64,000 nucleotides of DNA from an uncultured Selenomonadales bacterium (GTDB lineage: Bacteria; Bacillota; Negativicutes; Acidaminococcales; Acidaminococcaceae): the NCBI GenBank assembly GCA_900316935.1, contig ONEW01000002.1, forward strand, positions 1 to 64,000, given 5' to 3'. The notes below the pieces were generated by a model. That model did not search any database, was not told where the DNA came from, and worked only from the letters and a program-made list of their open reading frames with translations. A program made the position numbers and the translations under genes. This document shows, in pieces, positions 44,508 through 54,075 of the stretch; the stretch's first letter is position 1; each line of letters opens with the position of its first letter.

Positions 44508-45187
44508 GCCCGCAGCCTTCTTTCCGCGGCCAGTTTCAGGATGGCGCCCACCACTTCGTCAATGGACATATGCGAAGTATCCAGATAGACGGCATCTTCG
44601 GCCTGTTTCAGGGGACTGGTTTCCCGTTCCATATCCTGTTTATCACGGGACACAATGTCGGCCTGCAGCTTATCATAGTCCACCGCCTGGCCTTTGGCTT
44701 CCAGTTCCTTGCCGCGGCGGCGGGCCCGTTCTTCCACACTCGCCGTGAGATAAATCTTGCACGGCGAATCAGGGAAGACGACCGTACCGATGTCCCGCCC
44801 GTCCAATATGACATCGCCTTCACGGCCCATGCGGCGCTGCTGCGCCACCATGGCCTCCCGCACGGCCGGTACGGCGGCAACACGGGACACCAGGCCGGTC
44901 ACGGCGGCGGAGCGGATGGCTTCCGTCACTTCCGTGCCATCCACGAACACGCAGTTGAGGCTCCCTTCCGGCCGGAAACTGATGCGGATTTCCCGGGCCA
45001 GCCGGCCTGCCAGTTCCGGGGAGAAGGGCTGCCCCGTCTGCAGGAGTTTCCAGGTCACGGAGCGGTACATGGCGCCCGTGTCGATATAGGCAAACCCAAG
45101 GGCGGCCGCAGCCTTCCTGGCGATGGTGCTCTTGCCGGCACCGGCCGGTCCATCGATTGCGATTACAAAACCATTCTTCAAGTTCAT
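44504..45187 (-). CDS. cmk: Cytidylate kinase (227 aa)
   Basis: P-loop IAIDGPAGAGKSTIARK, then YIDTGAMYRSVTW, DGRDIGTVVFPD and the CMP-binding SRDKQDMERETSPLK. It phosphorylates CMP and dCMP. An AAAAGG lies only 2 nt from the ATG at 45187 but 8 nt from a TTG two codons on (45181), so the true start may be that TTG. It precedes plsC in the usual Firmicutes cmk-plsC-ispH-S1 order. Confidence 0.94.
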   Translation of the reverse strand: MNLKNGFVIAIDGPAGAGKSTIARKAAAALGFAYIDTGAMYRSVTWKLLQTGQPFSPELAGRLAREIRISFRPEGSLNCVFVDGTEVTEAIRSAAVTGLVSRVAAVPAVREAMVAQQRRMGREGDVILDGRDIGTVVFPDSPCKIYLTASVEERARRRGKELEAKGQAVDYDKLQADIVSRDKQDMERETSPLKQAEDAVYLDTSHMSIDEVVGAILKLAAERRLRA

Positions 45188-45199
45188 CACCTTTTACCG

Positions 45200-46531
45200 T
45201 TATTTTGTATCTTCCAGCGCGGCGGCCGTGCCGGCCACGTAACCGCTGCTGAAGGCGGCCTGCAGGTTGAATCCGCCTGTGTAGCCGTCCACATCCATCA
45301 CTTCGCCGGCAAAATAAAGTCCTTTCACTTTAAGCGAAGCCATGGTTTTCGGATTGATCTCCTTCAGGCTCACGCCGCCTGCCGTGACGATGGCCGCTTC
45401 CACGGGCAGCGTCCCGGCCAGGGGAATGGAAAAATGCCTGAGTGTTTCCCGCAGGGCCTGCCGTTCCTGTTTGGAAACCTGGCTTACCGCTTTGGCACCA
45501 TCCAGATACGCCGCATCCAGGATGGCGGCGACCAGCGGCTGCGGTACGAGTCTGCGCACGGCCTCTGCCAGGGTCCGTGTCCCGTCTTCCTGGAAGTCCC
45601 GCAGGATGCGGGCATCCAGCTTCTCTTCATCCAGGGCGGGTTTCAGGTCGAGGACGAGGTCCAGGCCCTGATTGCCGTAATGCACCAGGCGTGCCGCCGT
45701 ACGGCTCAGGGTCAGGGCGATCGGGCCGGCCACGGTGCCCCGCGTGAATTGCAGTTCGCCGAATTCGCTGGTTACAGCCTGTCCGTTGTCGCACAAGGTG
45801 GCCCGCACGTTTTTCAGGGCCAGGCCGTCCAGCCCTTCCGTAAACCCTTCTTCCGACTGGAGCGGTACAAGGGCCGGCAGCAGCGGTTCCACCGTATGCC
45901 CCAGTTTCTCCAGGACCGGCACGAAGTTGCCGTCCGAGCCGGTTCCCGGATAGGAGGCACCGCCTGTACAGACGATGGCGGCGTCCGCGTCCAGTACATG
46001 GACCGGTCCCAGCTTCTCCTGCCGCCGGGAAGCGGAACGGTAATCCTGCCCTTCTTTGCGGCCGTCGTCTTCCACATTGCAATAGCGCACGCCGGTCACC
46101 CGGCCGTCCTTTAGGACGAGGCCGGCCGCCCGGGCGTTCGTCACGACGCGCCCGCCTGCCTCCGCCAGGATGGCGAGCAGCGTGTCCAGGACATCCTGCG
46201 CGCGGCCGCTGGCCGGGAAGACCCGTCCGCCCCGTTCCTTAACCAGCGGCAGGCCGTGGCTTTCCAGCAGGTCCATCATGTCTTCGTTTGTAAAGCGCCG
46301 CAATGCGCCGTTCAGGAAGCGGCCATTGCCGGGAAGGTTGCGGATGAAGTCCGGAATGGCGCAGGTATTGGTGATGTTGCACCGCCCCTTCCCCGTAATC
46401 ATCATTTTGCGGCCCGGTACGGCCATCTTTTCCAGCACGACCGTCCCGGCCCCATTCTGCGCCGCCGCAATGCCGGCCAGAAGGCCCGCCGCGCCGCCGC
46501 CGATGACAACGACCCTCTTCCCCTTACGCAT
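45200..46531 (-). CDS. BaiN/HI0933-family flavoprotein (443 aa)
   Basis: An FAD-binding VVVIGGGAAGLLAGIAAA at the N-terminus, the family signature MMITGKGRCNITN, CTGGASYPGTGSDG in the middle, and the C-terminal LYFAGEVMDVDGYTGGFNLQAAFSSG. These are NAD(P)/FAD-dependent oxidoreductases of unclear substrate; one clostridial member (BaiN) acts on bile acids, which cannot be assumed here. The start near 46531 lacks a strong ribosome binding site and overlaps the rluB end, suggesting translational coupling. Confidence 0.88.
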   Translation of the reverse strand: MRKGKRVVVIGGGAAGLLAGIAAAQNGAGTVVLEKMAVPGRKMMITGKGRCNITNTCAIPDFIRNLPGNGRFLNGALRRFTNEDMMDLLESHGLPLVKERGGRVFPASGRAQDVLDTLLAILAEAGGRVVTNARAAGLVLKDGRVTGVRYCNVEDDGRKEGQDYRSASRRQEKLGPVHVLDADAAIVCTGGASYPGTGSDGNFVPVLEKLGHTVEPLLPALVPLQSEEGFTEGLDGLALKNVRATLCDNGQAVTSEFGELQFTRGTVAGPIALTLSRTAARLVHYGNQGLDLVLDLKPALDEEKLDARILRDFQEDGTRTLAEAVRRLVPQPLVAAILDAAYLDGAKAVSQVSKQERQALRETLRHFSIPLAGTLPVEAAIVTAGGVSLKEINPKTMASLKVKGLYFAGEVMDVDGYTGGFNLQAAFSSGYVAGTAAALEDTK

Positions 46532-47252
46532 GGAGACCACAGGCTTTCTTCAGGGAAGCCACTTCCCCGTCGCTCAGGTCGCGGCAACGTCCCCGGCCGA
46601 CGCCCTGCAGCGTCAGCGGTCCCATCTTCACTCGTTTCAGGTAGCGCACGGGGAAGCCGATATAGTCACACATACGCCGCACCTGCCGGTTCCGGCCCTC
46701 GTGGATCACCACCTGGAAATGGGTCAGGTTCTTGTCATGGTCATACTGCATCAGGTTGACCGTGGCAGGCGCCGTCATTCCGTCTTCCAGCTTTACGCCC
46801 ATGCGCAGCATGTCGAGTTTTTCCTCGGGAACGATGCCCGGCACCGTCACCTCGTAAGTCTTGTTGACCTCGTGGCTCGGATGGGTCATGGCCTGGGCCA
46901 GTTCCCCGTCGTTGGTCAGAAGGAGGAGTCCTTCCGTATTGTAATCCAGCCGGCCTACAGGAAAGATCCGTTCCGGTACGTCGCGGACATAATCCGCCAC
47001 GGTCCGGCGTCCTTCGGGATCCTTCATGGTCGTCACGACGCCGCGGGGCTTGTAGAACAGGAGATACACCTTCCGCTCCCGCCGGATGGGTCTGCCGTCC
47101 ACCTGGATGAAGGCGCGGTCATCCACCTTGGTGCCGAGTTCCTTGACGACGCGGCCATTCACCTTCACCCGGCCGGCCGTAATGTATTTTTCCGCTTCGC
47201 GCCGCGAAGCCACGCCGGCCTGGGCCAGCACTTTCTGTAAACGTTCTTCCAT
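46524..47252 (-). CDS. rluB: RsuA/RluB-family pseudouridine synthase (242 aa)
   Basis: An S4 RNA-binding domain (LQKVLAQAGVASRREAEKYI) is followed by the synthase core with catalytic Asp in PVGRLDYNTEGLLLLTNDG and the late GRNRQVRRMCDYIGFPVRYL. Position after scpB is typical of the 23S rRNA U2605-type enzyme RluB. The start overlaps the scpB stop by 1 nt. Confidence 0.93.
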   Translation of the reverse strand: MEERLQKVLAQAGVASRREAEKYITAGRVKVNGRVVKELGTKVDDRAFIQVDGRPIRRERKVYLLFYKPRGVVTTMKDPEGRRTVADYVRDVPERIFPVGRLDYNTEGLLLLTNDGELAQAMTHPSHEVNKTYEVTVPGIVPEEKLDMLRMGVKLEDGMTAPATVNLMQYDHDKNLTHFQVVIHEGRNRQVRRMCDYIGFPVRYLKRVKMGPLTLQGVGRGRCRDLSDGEVASLKKACGLHA

Positions 47253-47887
47253 CAGGGTTCTTCCTCTGTCTTCTCGTTTTGTTCGTTTTGATTTTGCGCT
47301 GCCGGCTTGTCCTTTTCCGGGAAATCCGGCAGAGAAAGCTGCTGGGGATGGCGGGCCGCTTCCTCTTTCAGCAATTCGGGCATTTCCGGCAGATCTTTGA
47401 GGGAACGCAGGCCGAACACCGTCAGGAACCGGTCCGTAGTCTTATAGAGGATGGGATGGCCCACCGTCTGTTTGCGCCCGGCTTCCGTAATGAGCTGCCA
47501 ATCCAGCAGCGTGTTGACGACGCCGTCCACCTTGACGCCGCGGATGGATTCCATCTCCGCCCGCGTGACGGGCTGACGGAAGGCGATAATGGCCAGGGTC
47601 TCCATGGCCGCGTTGGACAGCTTCAGCTCCTGCGTGACGGCAAGCTGGCGCACAGCCCGGTCGAACGCCGGCTTGGTGCACAGCTGGAACCCGCCTCCGA
47701 CTTCGCGGAGCATGATACCCCGGTCCGCCGCCTTATACGTTTCCTGGAGGGCCGTCACCAGTTCCCAGACCTGCGGTTTGTTCAGTCCCAGCAGTTCCGA
47801 GAGCTGGGCCACGCTCAACGGGTCCCCTGCCGCAAACAGGACGGCCTCCAGTTTCGCCATTTCAAACTCCTGCGGCATCTGTGGCAT
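47252..47887 (-). CDS. scpB: Segregation and condensation protein B (211 aa)
   Basis: Two winged-helix domains: KLEAVLFAAGDPLSVAQLSELLG at the start, and LSNAAMETLAIIAFRQPVTRAEME, RGVKVDGVVNTLLDWQLI in the second. ScpB dimers bind the kleisin ScpA in the SMC condensin. A charged Gln/Glu/Lys tail follows. AAGGAGG lies 5 nt before the ATG at 47887, and the gene overlaps scpA by 26 bp. Confidence 0.95.
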   Translation of the reverse strand: MPQMPQEFEMAKLEAVLFAAGDPLSVAQLSELLGLNKPQVWELVTALQETYKAADRGIMLREVGGGFQLCTKPAFDRAVRQLAVTQELKLSNAAMETLAIIAFRQPVTRAEMESIRGVKVDGVVNTLLDWQLITEAGRKQTVGHPILYKTTDRFLTVFGLRSLKDLPEMPELLKEEAARHPQQLSLPDFPEKDKPAAQNQNEQNEKTEEEP

Positions 47888-48602
47888 GCGTCCCTCCTCC
47901 TTCCCGTAAGAAAATGTAGATCGGTTCAAAGGCCTGGCTCTGGGCGATGCGGACGATCTTCAGGCGCAAGAGTTCAAGCACAGCCAGAAACGAGGCGACA
48001 CGCTCGCTCTTCAGCCCCGTCCGCACAAAGGCCTGGTTCAGTTCCACCCCTTCCGGATGTTTGTGCAGGTAATCCACCATATATTCCATCTTCTGACGGA
48101 TATCGAATTCCTGCCGTTCCACCACGACGGTCTCCTGCACAAAGGGACTCGCGAGGGCCGCCAGGGCTTCCAGCAGGGCCCCGGCGGGATACGGATGCAG
48201 CTGCCGCAGCCGGCTGTCCGCAAAATACGGTTTGCGGGCATGGTACTGCGATGCCTCTTCCTGGAGGGCGGCCAGCTTACGTGCCACCTGCTTGAAACGC
48301 TGCAGTTCCACCACCATGTCGATCAGGGCCTGGCGGGGATCCTCTTCATCCCCGTCCCCGCCGTCGGGTAATTTGGGCAGGAGCATGCGCGACTTGATCT
48401 GCAAAAGGCGCGCCGCCATGACCAGAAATCCGCTCGCAAGCTCCAGGTCCGGCTCGGCCATGGAGTTCAGGTAGGCGATGTACTGGTCCGTGATGGTGAC
48501 AATGGGGATGTCGTATATGTCTATCTTCTCTTTTTCAATCAGATGGATCAACAAATCCAGCGGTCCTTCGAAATCGAGGACCTTTACTACGGGTTCCGCC
48601 AT
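47862..48602 (-). CDS. scpA: Segregation and condensation protein A, kleisin (246 aa)
   Basis: The N-terminal SMC-binding domain FEGPLDLLIHLIEKEKIDIYDIPI and the helical FLVMAARLLQIKSRMLLP are followed by a C-terminal winged helix (FLAVLELLRLKIVRIAQSQAF). It bridges SMC heads. AAAGGCGG precedes the ATG. It is encoded between the M50 protease and scpB, as in many Firmicutes. Confidence 0.95.
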   Translation of the reverse strand: MAEPVVKVLDFEGPLDLLIHLIEKEKIDIYDIPIVTITDQYIAYLNSMAEPDLELASGFLVMAARLLQIKSRMLLPKLPDGGDGDEEDPRQALIDMVVELQRFKQVARKLAALQEEASQYHARKPYFADSRLRQLHPYPAGALLEALAALASPFVQETVVVERQEFDIRQKMEYMVDYLHKHPEGVELNQAFVRTGLKSERVASFLAVLELLRLKIVRIAQSQAFEPIYIFLREGGGTHATDAAGV

Positions 48603-48612
48603 ATGCCGCCTT

Positions 48613-49236
48613 TCAGAAGAGGATGCCGGCCACCCTGAAACAGAGGTTCAGGTAAAGCTGCGCCAAAGGCCCGATGATGTAGTTCGCGATGCCGCTGTAG
48701 CAGATGAGGATCAGGAGCCAGAAGCCGTAGCGCGAAACCATGCTGTCATATTGATAAGCCGCCTCGTAGCTCAGGAAGGTCTCCAGGATTTTGGAACCGT
48801 CCAGCGGCGGGATGGGAATCAGGTTGAAGAAACCGAACCACACGTTGTACAGGATGGTCCAGTACAGAAAACTGTAGGCCATGCCGGACGTGAATCCCAG
48901 GCTCTGCCGGAACTGCAGGATGAAGACGCACAGGAAGGCGATGAGGAAATTGGCCGCCGGGCCGGCAAAGGAGACCTTCCGCATGCCGGAATTGTAATCC
49001 TTATAGTAGCGCGGGTCCACCTGGACGGGCTTGGCCCAGCCAAAGCCGACCAGGACCAGCGCAATCGTGCCAAGGATATCGAGATGGGCCAGCGGATTCA
49101 GGGTCAACCGTCCCGTCATGCGCGGTGTCGGATCCCCGAGGCTGTCCGAAACGCAGGCATGGGCATATTCGTGTATCGTCAGGGCAATCAGAAGGGCCGG
49201 CGCGCGGAACAGCAGGGTCGATAAATCAAGAAACAC
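48613..49236 (-). CDS. Site-2-protease-family (M50) membrane metalloprotease (207 aa)
   Basis: A short rhomboid-like bundle of about 5-6 hydrophobic segments with the zinc motif HEYAHA in the second helix, NPLAHLDILGT, and the third ligand in PPLDGSKI. This matches the YwhC/Rv-type minimal S2P family. Substrates are unknown. GTG start with GGAGG 8 nt upstream. It sits between trpS (36 bp) and scpA (10 bp). Confidence 0.9.
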   Translation of the reverse strand: MFLDLSTLLFRAPALLIALTIHEYAHACVSDSLGDPTPRMTGRLTLNPLAHLDILGTIALVLVGFGWAKPVQVDPRYYKDYNSGMRKVSFAGPAANFLIAFLCVFILQFRQSLGFTSGMAYSFLYWTILYNVWFGFFNLIPIPPLDGSKILETFLSYEAAYQYDSMVSRYGFWLLILICYSGIANYIIGPLAQLYLNLCFRVAGILF

Positions 49237-49272
49237 GCTTGTTACCTCCGTGGAATGGTTGGAAACGGTCCG

Positions 49273-50313
49273 TCAGAAAGGATTGGCCAGCAGGCCGATC
49301 TTCTTCCGGACCTTCGCCAGAGTGCGGCCGGAAATGCGTTCCGCCCGTTCGGCGCCCATCTTATAGGTTTCTTCCAGATAGGCCTTGTCCCCTATGAGGC
49401 GGGCAAAGTTTTCACGGATCGGGCGCAGTTCTTCCGAAACGGCTTCGCCGACGGCGGTCTTGAAGTCGCCATAGCCCTTGCCTTCGAACTCGGCTTCGAT
49501 CTGTCCGTAAGTCTTGCCCGTTACGACGGAATAAATCGTCATCAGATTGTTGATGCCCGGCTTGTCGTCGCGGTAGCAGACATGGGCTTCGCTGTCCGTC
49601 ACGGCACTGCGGAACTTGCGCATGATCGTATCTTCGTCGTCGAGGATGGAGATGCGGGATTTCGGGTTCGGGTCGGACTTGGACATCTTCTTCGCCGGAT
49701 CCTGCAGGGACATGATTTTCGCCCCCTCCTTCGGCAGGAAGGCTTCCGGCAGTTTGAAGACGTTGCCGTAGATGCCGTTGAAACGGTTCGCCACGTTGCG
49801 AGTGAATTCCAAATGCTGCGTCTGGTCTGCGCCGACAGGCACGTAATCAGCCTGGTACAGCAGAATGTCCGCCGCCATCAGGGACGGGTATGTGAAAAGG
49901 CCCGCGTTGACGTTGTCGGCATGTTTGGCCGCCTTATCCTTGAACTGGGTCATGCGGGACAGTTCGCCGAACATGGAGTTGCAGGCCAGAATCCAGCCCA
50001 GTTCCGCGTGGCTGCGGACATGGCTCTGGATGAAGACCAGGCTCTTTTCCGGATCGATGCCTGCGGCCAGGAGCAGGGCGAAGGCTTCCAGGCTCTGCTT
50101 GCGCAGGTCTGCCGGGTCCTGGCGGATGGTAAGGGAATGCAGGTCCGCTACAAAGTAATAGCAGTTGTAATCTTCCTGGAGCTGTCCCCAGTTGCGGACA
50201 GCACCGATATAGTTGCCCAGCGTGAAGATGCCCGTAGGCTGGATTCCGCTGAGGATGATCTTCTTCTTTTCCGGTTTTGCTTCAACCGGAGCCGTCATTT
50301 TTTCGTCTGACAA
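49273..50313 (-). CDS. trpS: Tryptophanyl-tRNA synthetase (346 aa)
   Basis: A class I synthetase. HIGH-equivalent region SGIQPTGIFTLGNYIGA, YYFVADLHSLT, and the KMSKS loop KKMSKSDPN. Length is normal. The start is TTG at 50313, because AAGGAGG lies exactly 7 nt upstream; an in-frame ATG five codons later is too far away. First gene of a nine-gene operon whose leader carries a 15-bp perfect hairpin. Confidence 0.95.
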   Translation of the reverse strand: MSDEKMTAPVEAKPEKKKIILSGIQPTGIFTLGNYIGAVRNWGQLQEDYNCYYFVADLHSLTIRQDPADLRKQSLEAFALLLAAGIDPEKSLVFIQSHVRSHAELGWILACNSMFGELSRMTQFKDKAAKHADNVNAGLFTYPSLMAADILLYQADYVPVGADQTQHLEFTRNVANRFNGIYGNVFKLPEAFLPKEGAKIMSLQDPAKKMSKSDPNPKSRISILDDEDTIMRKFRSAVTDSEAHVCYRDDKPGINNLMTIYSVVTGKTYGQIEAEFEGKGYGDFKTAVGEAVSEELRPIRENFARLIGDKAYLEETYKMGAERAERISGRTLAKVRKKIGLLANPF

Positions 50314-50335
50314 AGCAAGTCCTCCTTCAAAGAAA

Positions 50336-50372
50336 AATAAAGAGTACATAATGAGCATATGTACTCTTTATT
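50336..50372. promoter_or_regulatory. Perfect 15-bp inverted repeat in the trpS leader/promoter
   Basis: AATAAAGAGTACATA (50336-50350) is repeated inverted without mismatch at 50358-50372, with a 7-nt centre. It overlaps the end of the -10 box and the expected transcription start. As DNA it would be a repressor operator. As RNA it is a hairpin at the very 5' end followed by TTTTTC, which could be a stabiliser or attenuator. The leader is too short for a T-box. Confidence 0.7.
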
Positions 50373-50399
50373 ATACGCCACTTTCAACCGTTTTGCCAA
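50370..50399 (-). promoter_or_regulatory. Promoter of the trpS operon
   Basis: On the minus strand TTGGCA (50394-50399), an 18-bp spacer and TATAAT (50370-50375) precede the trpS start by about 57 nt. The -10 overlaps the inverted repeat at 50336-50372. Confidence 0.7.
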
Positions 50400-50427
50400 C
50401 AAGTAATAATGCCCTTACACCGTCTCC

Positions 50428-50826
50428 TTAAAAGGCATCGGCACCGCCGAAGCTGGCACCGCCGACGATGCGGACATCGTCGACGTCGAAAGCCTGCATG
50501 ATGTCCTTCAGGTTGTCCCGCAGCAGCAGGGTGCGCAGCCGCTCGCTGCCCGACACAATCAACAGTTTCTTGCCGGACTTGTTCACATTCTGCAGCACGC
50601 TGAAACGTTTTGCGAACAGCTCCTCTCCGACAATCTTTTTCAAGGCTTTCAGGCCGGCCAGCAATTCCGGTTTTTCCCGGGCGATGCGGGCTTCCAGCGG
50701 CTCAAAGGCCGTCGTCCTGACGGACAGGTTGACAGGAACATCGATGATTTCCTCCATCCGTCCTTCCCTGCTTTTCACAATCCGTTTCTTCATATGGCTC
50801 ATGTTCATGGGTTCGATACCAGGCAT
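50428..50826 (-). CDS. Hypothetical protein (132 aa)
   Basis: A basic N-terminal part (HMKKRIVKSREGRMEEII) and a C-terminal alpha/beta part with LLIVSGSERLRTLLLRDNL and AFDVDDVRIVGGASFGGADAF. No signal peptide, membrane segment or cysteine motif. The second half is faintly like the small single-domain folds of DnaA-N or DciA, but the match is too weak to name. AGGAGG lies 8 nt before the ATG at 50826, supporting a real gene. It is alone between fba (divergent) and trpS. Confidence 0.6.
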   Translation of the reverse strand: MPGIEPMNMSHMKKRIVKSREGRMEEIIDVPVNLSVRTTAFEPLEARIAREKPELLAGLKALKKIVGEELFAKRFSVLQNVNKSGKKLLIVSGSERLRTLLLRDNLKDIMQAFDVDDVRIVGGASFGGADAF

Positions 50827-51021
50827 AAAAAACACCTCCTGTCAACGCCGCCGGTAACCGGCCGGCTTGTCCGGCACGATTTTAATTAAACTGTAATCTA
50901 ATTAGTAATGTATCCTGTTAATTTCATGGTATCATGTCCGCCTGAATTTGTCAAACCTGGCTGCCTGCCCGGAACCAGCCTGTATGGACGTTCCGCGCTC
51001 TTAAAATATTACAAAATCTTT

Positions 51022-51041
51022 AAAACAGTATACACTGTTTT
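51022..51041. promoter_or_regulatory. 20-bp palindromic operator candidate in the fba promoter
   Basis: AAAACAGT and ACTGTTTT flank a 4-bp centre (ATAC). The palindrome ends 13 bp before the -10 box and occupies the -35 position, where a bound protein would block or replace sigma contacts. No identical copy was noticed elsewhere in the window. The binding protein is unknown. Confidence 0.6.
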
Positions 51042-51051
51042 CCATAAGATG

Positions 51052-51060
51052 TGCTATAAT
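51052..51060 (+). promoter_or_regulatory. Extended -10 promoter of fba
   Basis: TGCTATAAT is a perfect extended -10; no -35 consensus is present upstream, where the palindrome lies. The leader is about 60 nt and AT-rich, with AAGGAGG before the start codon. The gap 50827-51127 holds this promoter, the palindrome and, near 50849-50861, a GCCGGT/ACCGGC palindrome upstream of the hypothetical gene. Confidence 0.65.
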
Positions 51061-51115
51061 GAAATCATAGTAAAACCTGTTCCAGGATAATCCATTATAT
51101 AACCCATTATTTTAA

Positions 51116-52057
<942 letters not shown>

Positions 52058-52092
52058 GCATGGTAAAAGGACGGCATCTGCGCAGAAATCAG

Positions 52093-52133
52093 AAAAGACC
52101 TGCTCTCCCTACGGGAAAGCAGGTCTTTTCATG
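52093..52133. terminator. Bidirectional terminator between fba and ugd
   Basis: AAAAGACCTGCT (52093-52104) and AGCAGGTCTTTT (52118-52129) form a 12-bp stem extended by TCCC/GGGA inside. T-runs occur on both strands. It sits between two convergent genes. Confidence 0.85.
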
Positions 52134-52168
52134 CTCCGGGAGCGGGGCGGCGTAATGATTTCCACACC

Positions 52169-53335
52169 TCAGTCCCTGTAGAACAGGTCCCGCGTGTAGA
52201 CCTTGTCCTTCACGTCCGCCAAATCTTCAGACCAGCGGTTCGTGAGGATGACGTCGGACAGTTTCTTGAACTCATCCAAATCCCTGATGACGCGGGAACG
52301 GTAAAACTCCTTCGCCCCCAGTGCCGGTTCGTACACGACGACTTCGATACCTTTTGCCTTGATGCGCTTCATGACGCCCTGGATGGCGGAAGAACGGAAG
52401 TTGTCGGAATGGCTCTTCATGGTCAGGCGGTACACGCCGACGATGCGCGGGTTCTGCGCAATGATCCTGTCCGCAATGTGGTCCTTGCGCGTACGGTTGG
52501 CCTGGACGATGGCGGAAATCAGGTTCTGCGGCACGTCGCGGTAGTTGGCCAGCAGCTGTTTCGTGTCCTTGGGCAGGCAGTAGCCGCCGTATCCAAAGGA
52601 AGGATTATTGTAGAAGTTCCCGATGCGGGGATCCAGGCAGACGCCCTGAATCAGCTTCTTCGTATCCAGATGACGGATTTCCGCGTACGAATCCAGCTCG
52701 TTAAAGTAGGCGACGCGCAGGGCCAGATAGGTGTTGGCGAAAAGCTTGATGGCTTCCGCTTCCGTCGGTCCCGTGAACAGGACGGGGATATCCTTGTCCT
52801 CAGCTCCTTCGGCCAGCAGGCGGGCAAACACGCGGGCCCGTTCGGACTCCTCTCCGACGATGATGCGGGACGGATGCAGGTTGTCATAGAGGGCCCTGCC
52901 TTCGCGCAAAAATTCCGGGGAAAAGAGGATGTTGTCCGTATGGAAACGTTTCCGGACTTCCAGCGTATAGCCGACAGGCACTGTCGACTTGATGATCATG
53001 ACAGCCTGCGGATTCAGTCCGGTGACTTTGCCGATGACGTCTTCCACGGACGATGTGTCAAAAAACTGTTTGTCCGGATCGTAGTCCGTCGGCGTGGCAA
53101 TGACGACGTAACCCGCACCGGTAAAGGCCTCCTGCGGATCCAGGGTCGCCCGGAAATGGATGTCGTCCCGTTTCAGGAAACGGGAAATGTCGGCATCGAC
53201 GATGGGCGACTTTTTTTCATTCAGCATCCGGACCTTTTCCGGCAGGATATCCAGGGCCGTCACCTCGTTATGCTGCGCCAGCAGCAGGCCCACGGACAGC
53301 CCGACATAACCGGTACCGGCAATGGCGATTTTCAT
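52169..53335 (-). CDS. ugd: UDP-glucose 6-dehydrogenase-type nucleotide-sugar dehydrogenase (388 aa)
   Basis: NAD-binding [36 protein letters not shown], then the catalytic Cys in [15 protein letters not shown] (about residue 250) and [14 protein letters not shown]. It oxidises a UDP-hexose twice to the uronic acid, most likely UDP-glucose to UDP-glucuronate for envelope glycans. Length fits the 388-aa bacterial subtype. GAGG lies 9 nt before the ATG at 53335. It is the third gene after the radical SAM and HAD genes. Confidence 0.9.
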   Translation of the reverse strand: MKIAIAGTGYVGLSVGLLLAQHNEVTALDILPEKVRMLNEKKSPIVDADISRFLKRDDIHFRATLDPQEAFTGAGYVVIATPTDYDPDKQFFDTSSVEDVIGKVTGLNPQAVMIIKSTVPVGYTLEVRKRFHTDNILFSPEFLREGRALYDNLHPSRIIVGEESERARVFARLLAEGAEDKDIPVLFTGPTEAEAIKLFANTYLALRVAYFNELDSYAEIRHLDTKKLIQGVCLDPRIGNFYNNPSFGYGGYCLPKDTKQLLANYRDVPQNLISAIVQANRTRKDHIADRIIAQNPRIVGVYRLTMKSHSDNFRSSAIQGVMKRIKAKGIEVVVYEPALGAKEFYRSRVIRDLDEFKKLSDVILTNRWSEDLADVKDKVYTRDLFYRD

Positions 53336-53394
53336 AACGGTATACCTCACTTCGGTTCATTCTAACACAGTACAGGCGGAAAGAAAAAGCCAGG

Positions 53395-54054
53395 TCACAC
53401 ACACAGGATTTCTGACAGGTATTCCTTCGCTTCCTTCAGGCTGGGCACGATGATTTCAGCCAGGGAGCGCATTTCCGCACCGGGCTGCTGCAGATCCGGT
53501 ACCATGATCGGGTGCATGTCGGCCGCGTGGGCCGCCCGGATGCCGTTCGGAGAATCTTCCACCACGTAGCAGCGGCCGGGTTCGACGCCCAGTTCGCGCG
53601 CCGTCAGAAGAAAGATGTCCGGTGCCGGTTTACCGCGCTGCACGTCGTCGCCACCTTTGACGACATCAAAATACGGCAGCAGGCCCGCATCGCCGAGTTC
53701 CAGCCGCACAGAAGCAAGACGCGTGGACGACGCCAGTGCCACGGGAACGCCCAGTCCCTTCAGGTACGCCAGAATCTCCCGTACATGCGGTTTCACAGGC
53801 AGCCGTCCCCCGTCGTACCGGTCATGGAAAAGGCGCGATACCTCGTCCTTGTACCGTCCGTAAGGGTAGGCATCGCCGTAACGGGCCCGGTAAACCTGCT
53901 CCGTCGCCTCATACGTGAGGCCCATGCACTGGTAGCAGACTTCCTCGATACCGGGAATGCCGTATTTGCCGGCCACGGTTTTCCAACACTCGATGACCAG
54001 CCGTTCCGAATCGAAAATGACCCCGTCCATATCAAAAATGACAGCGTAATCCAT
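53395..54054 (-). CDS. HAD-superfamily hydrolase, beta-phosphoglucomutase-like (219 aa)
   Basis: Motif I FDMDGVIFDSERL, helical cap with YQCMGLTYE, motif II ALASSTRLASVR, motif III Lys in GKPAPDIFLL and motif IV VVEDSPNGIRAA. This subfamily includes beta-phosphoglucomutase and sugar phosphatases; the substrate is not predictable. AGGAG lies 6 nt before the ATG. It follows the radical SAM gene by 21 bp. Confidence 0.88.
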   Translation of the reverse strand: MDYAVIFDMDGVIFDSERLVIECWKTVAGKYGIPGIEEVCYQCMGLTYEATEQVYRARYGDAYPYGRYKDEVSRLFHDRYDGGRLPVKPHVREILAYLKGLGVPVALASSTRLASVRLELGDAGLLPYFDVVKGGDDVQRGKPAPDIFLLTARELGVEPGRCYVVEDSPNGIRAAHAADMHPIMVPDLQQPGAEMRSLAEIIVPSLKEAKEYLSEILCV

Positions 54055-54075
54055 GCTTTGCTCCTGTCGTAACTC

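Noticed and set aside
45200-46531. Bile-acid metabolism role for the BaiN-like flavoprotein
   Set aside because: No other bai genes are present; the family is widespread and the gene sits in a housekeeping operon.
50314-50370. T-box riboswitch for trpS
   Set aside because: The leader is only about 57 nt, with no specifier loop or T-box sequence. A hairpin or operator explains the structure better.
50908-51090. 60-codon plus-strand open frame upstream of fba
   Set aside because: It overlaps the palindrome and -10 box of fba, lacks a ribosome binding site and has no sequence features of a protein family.
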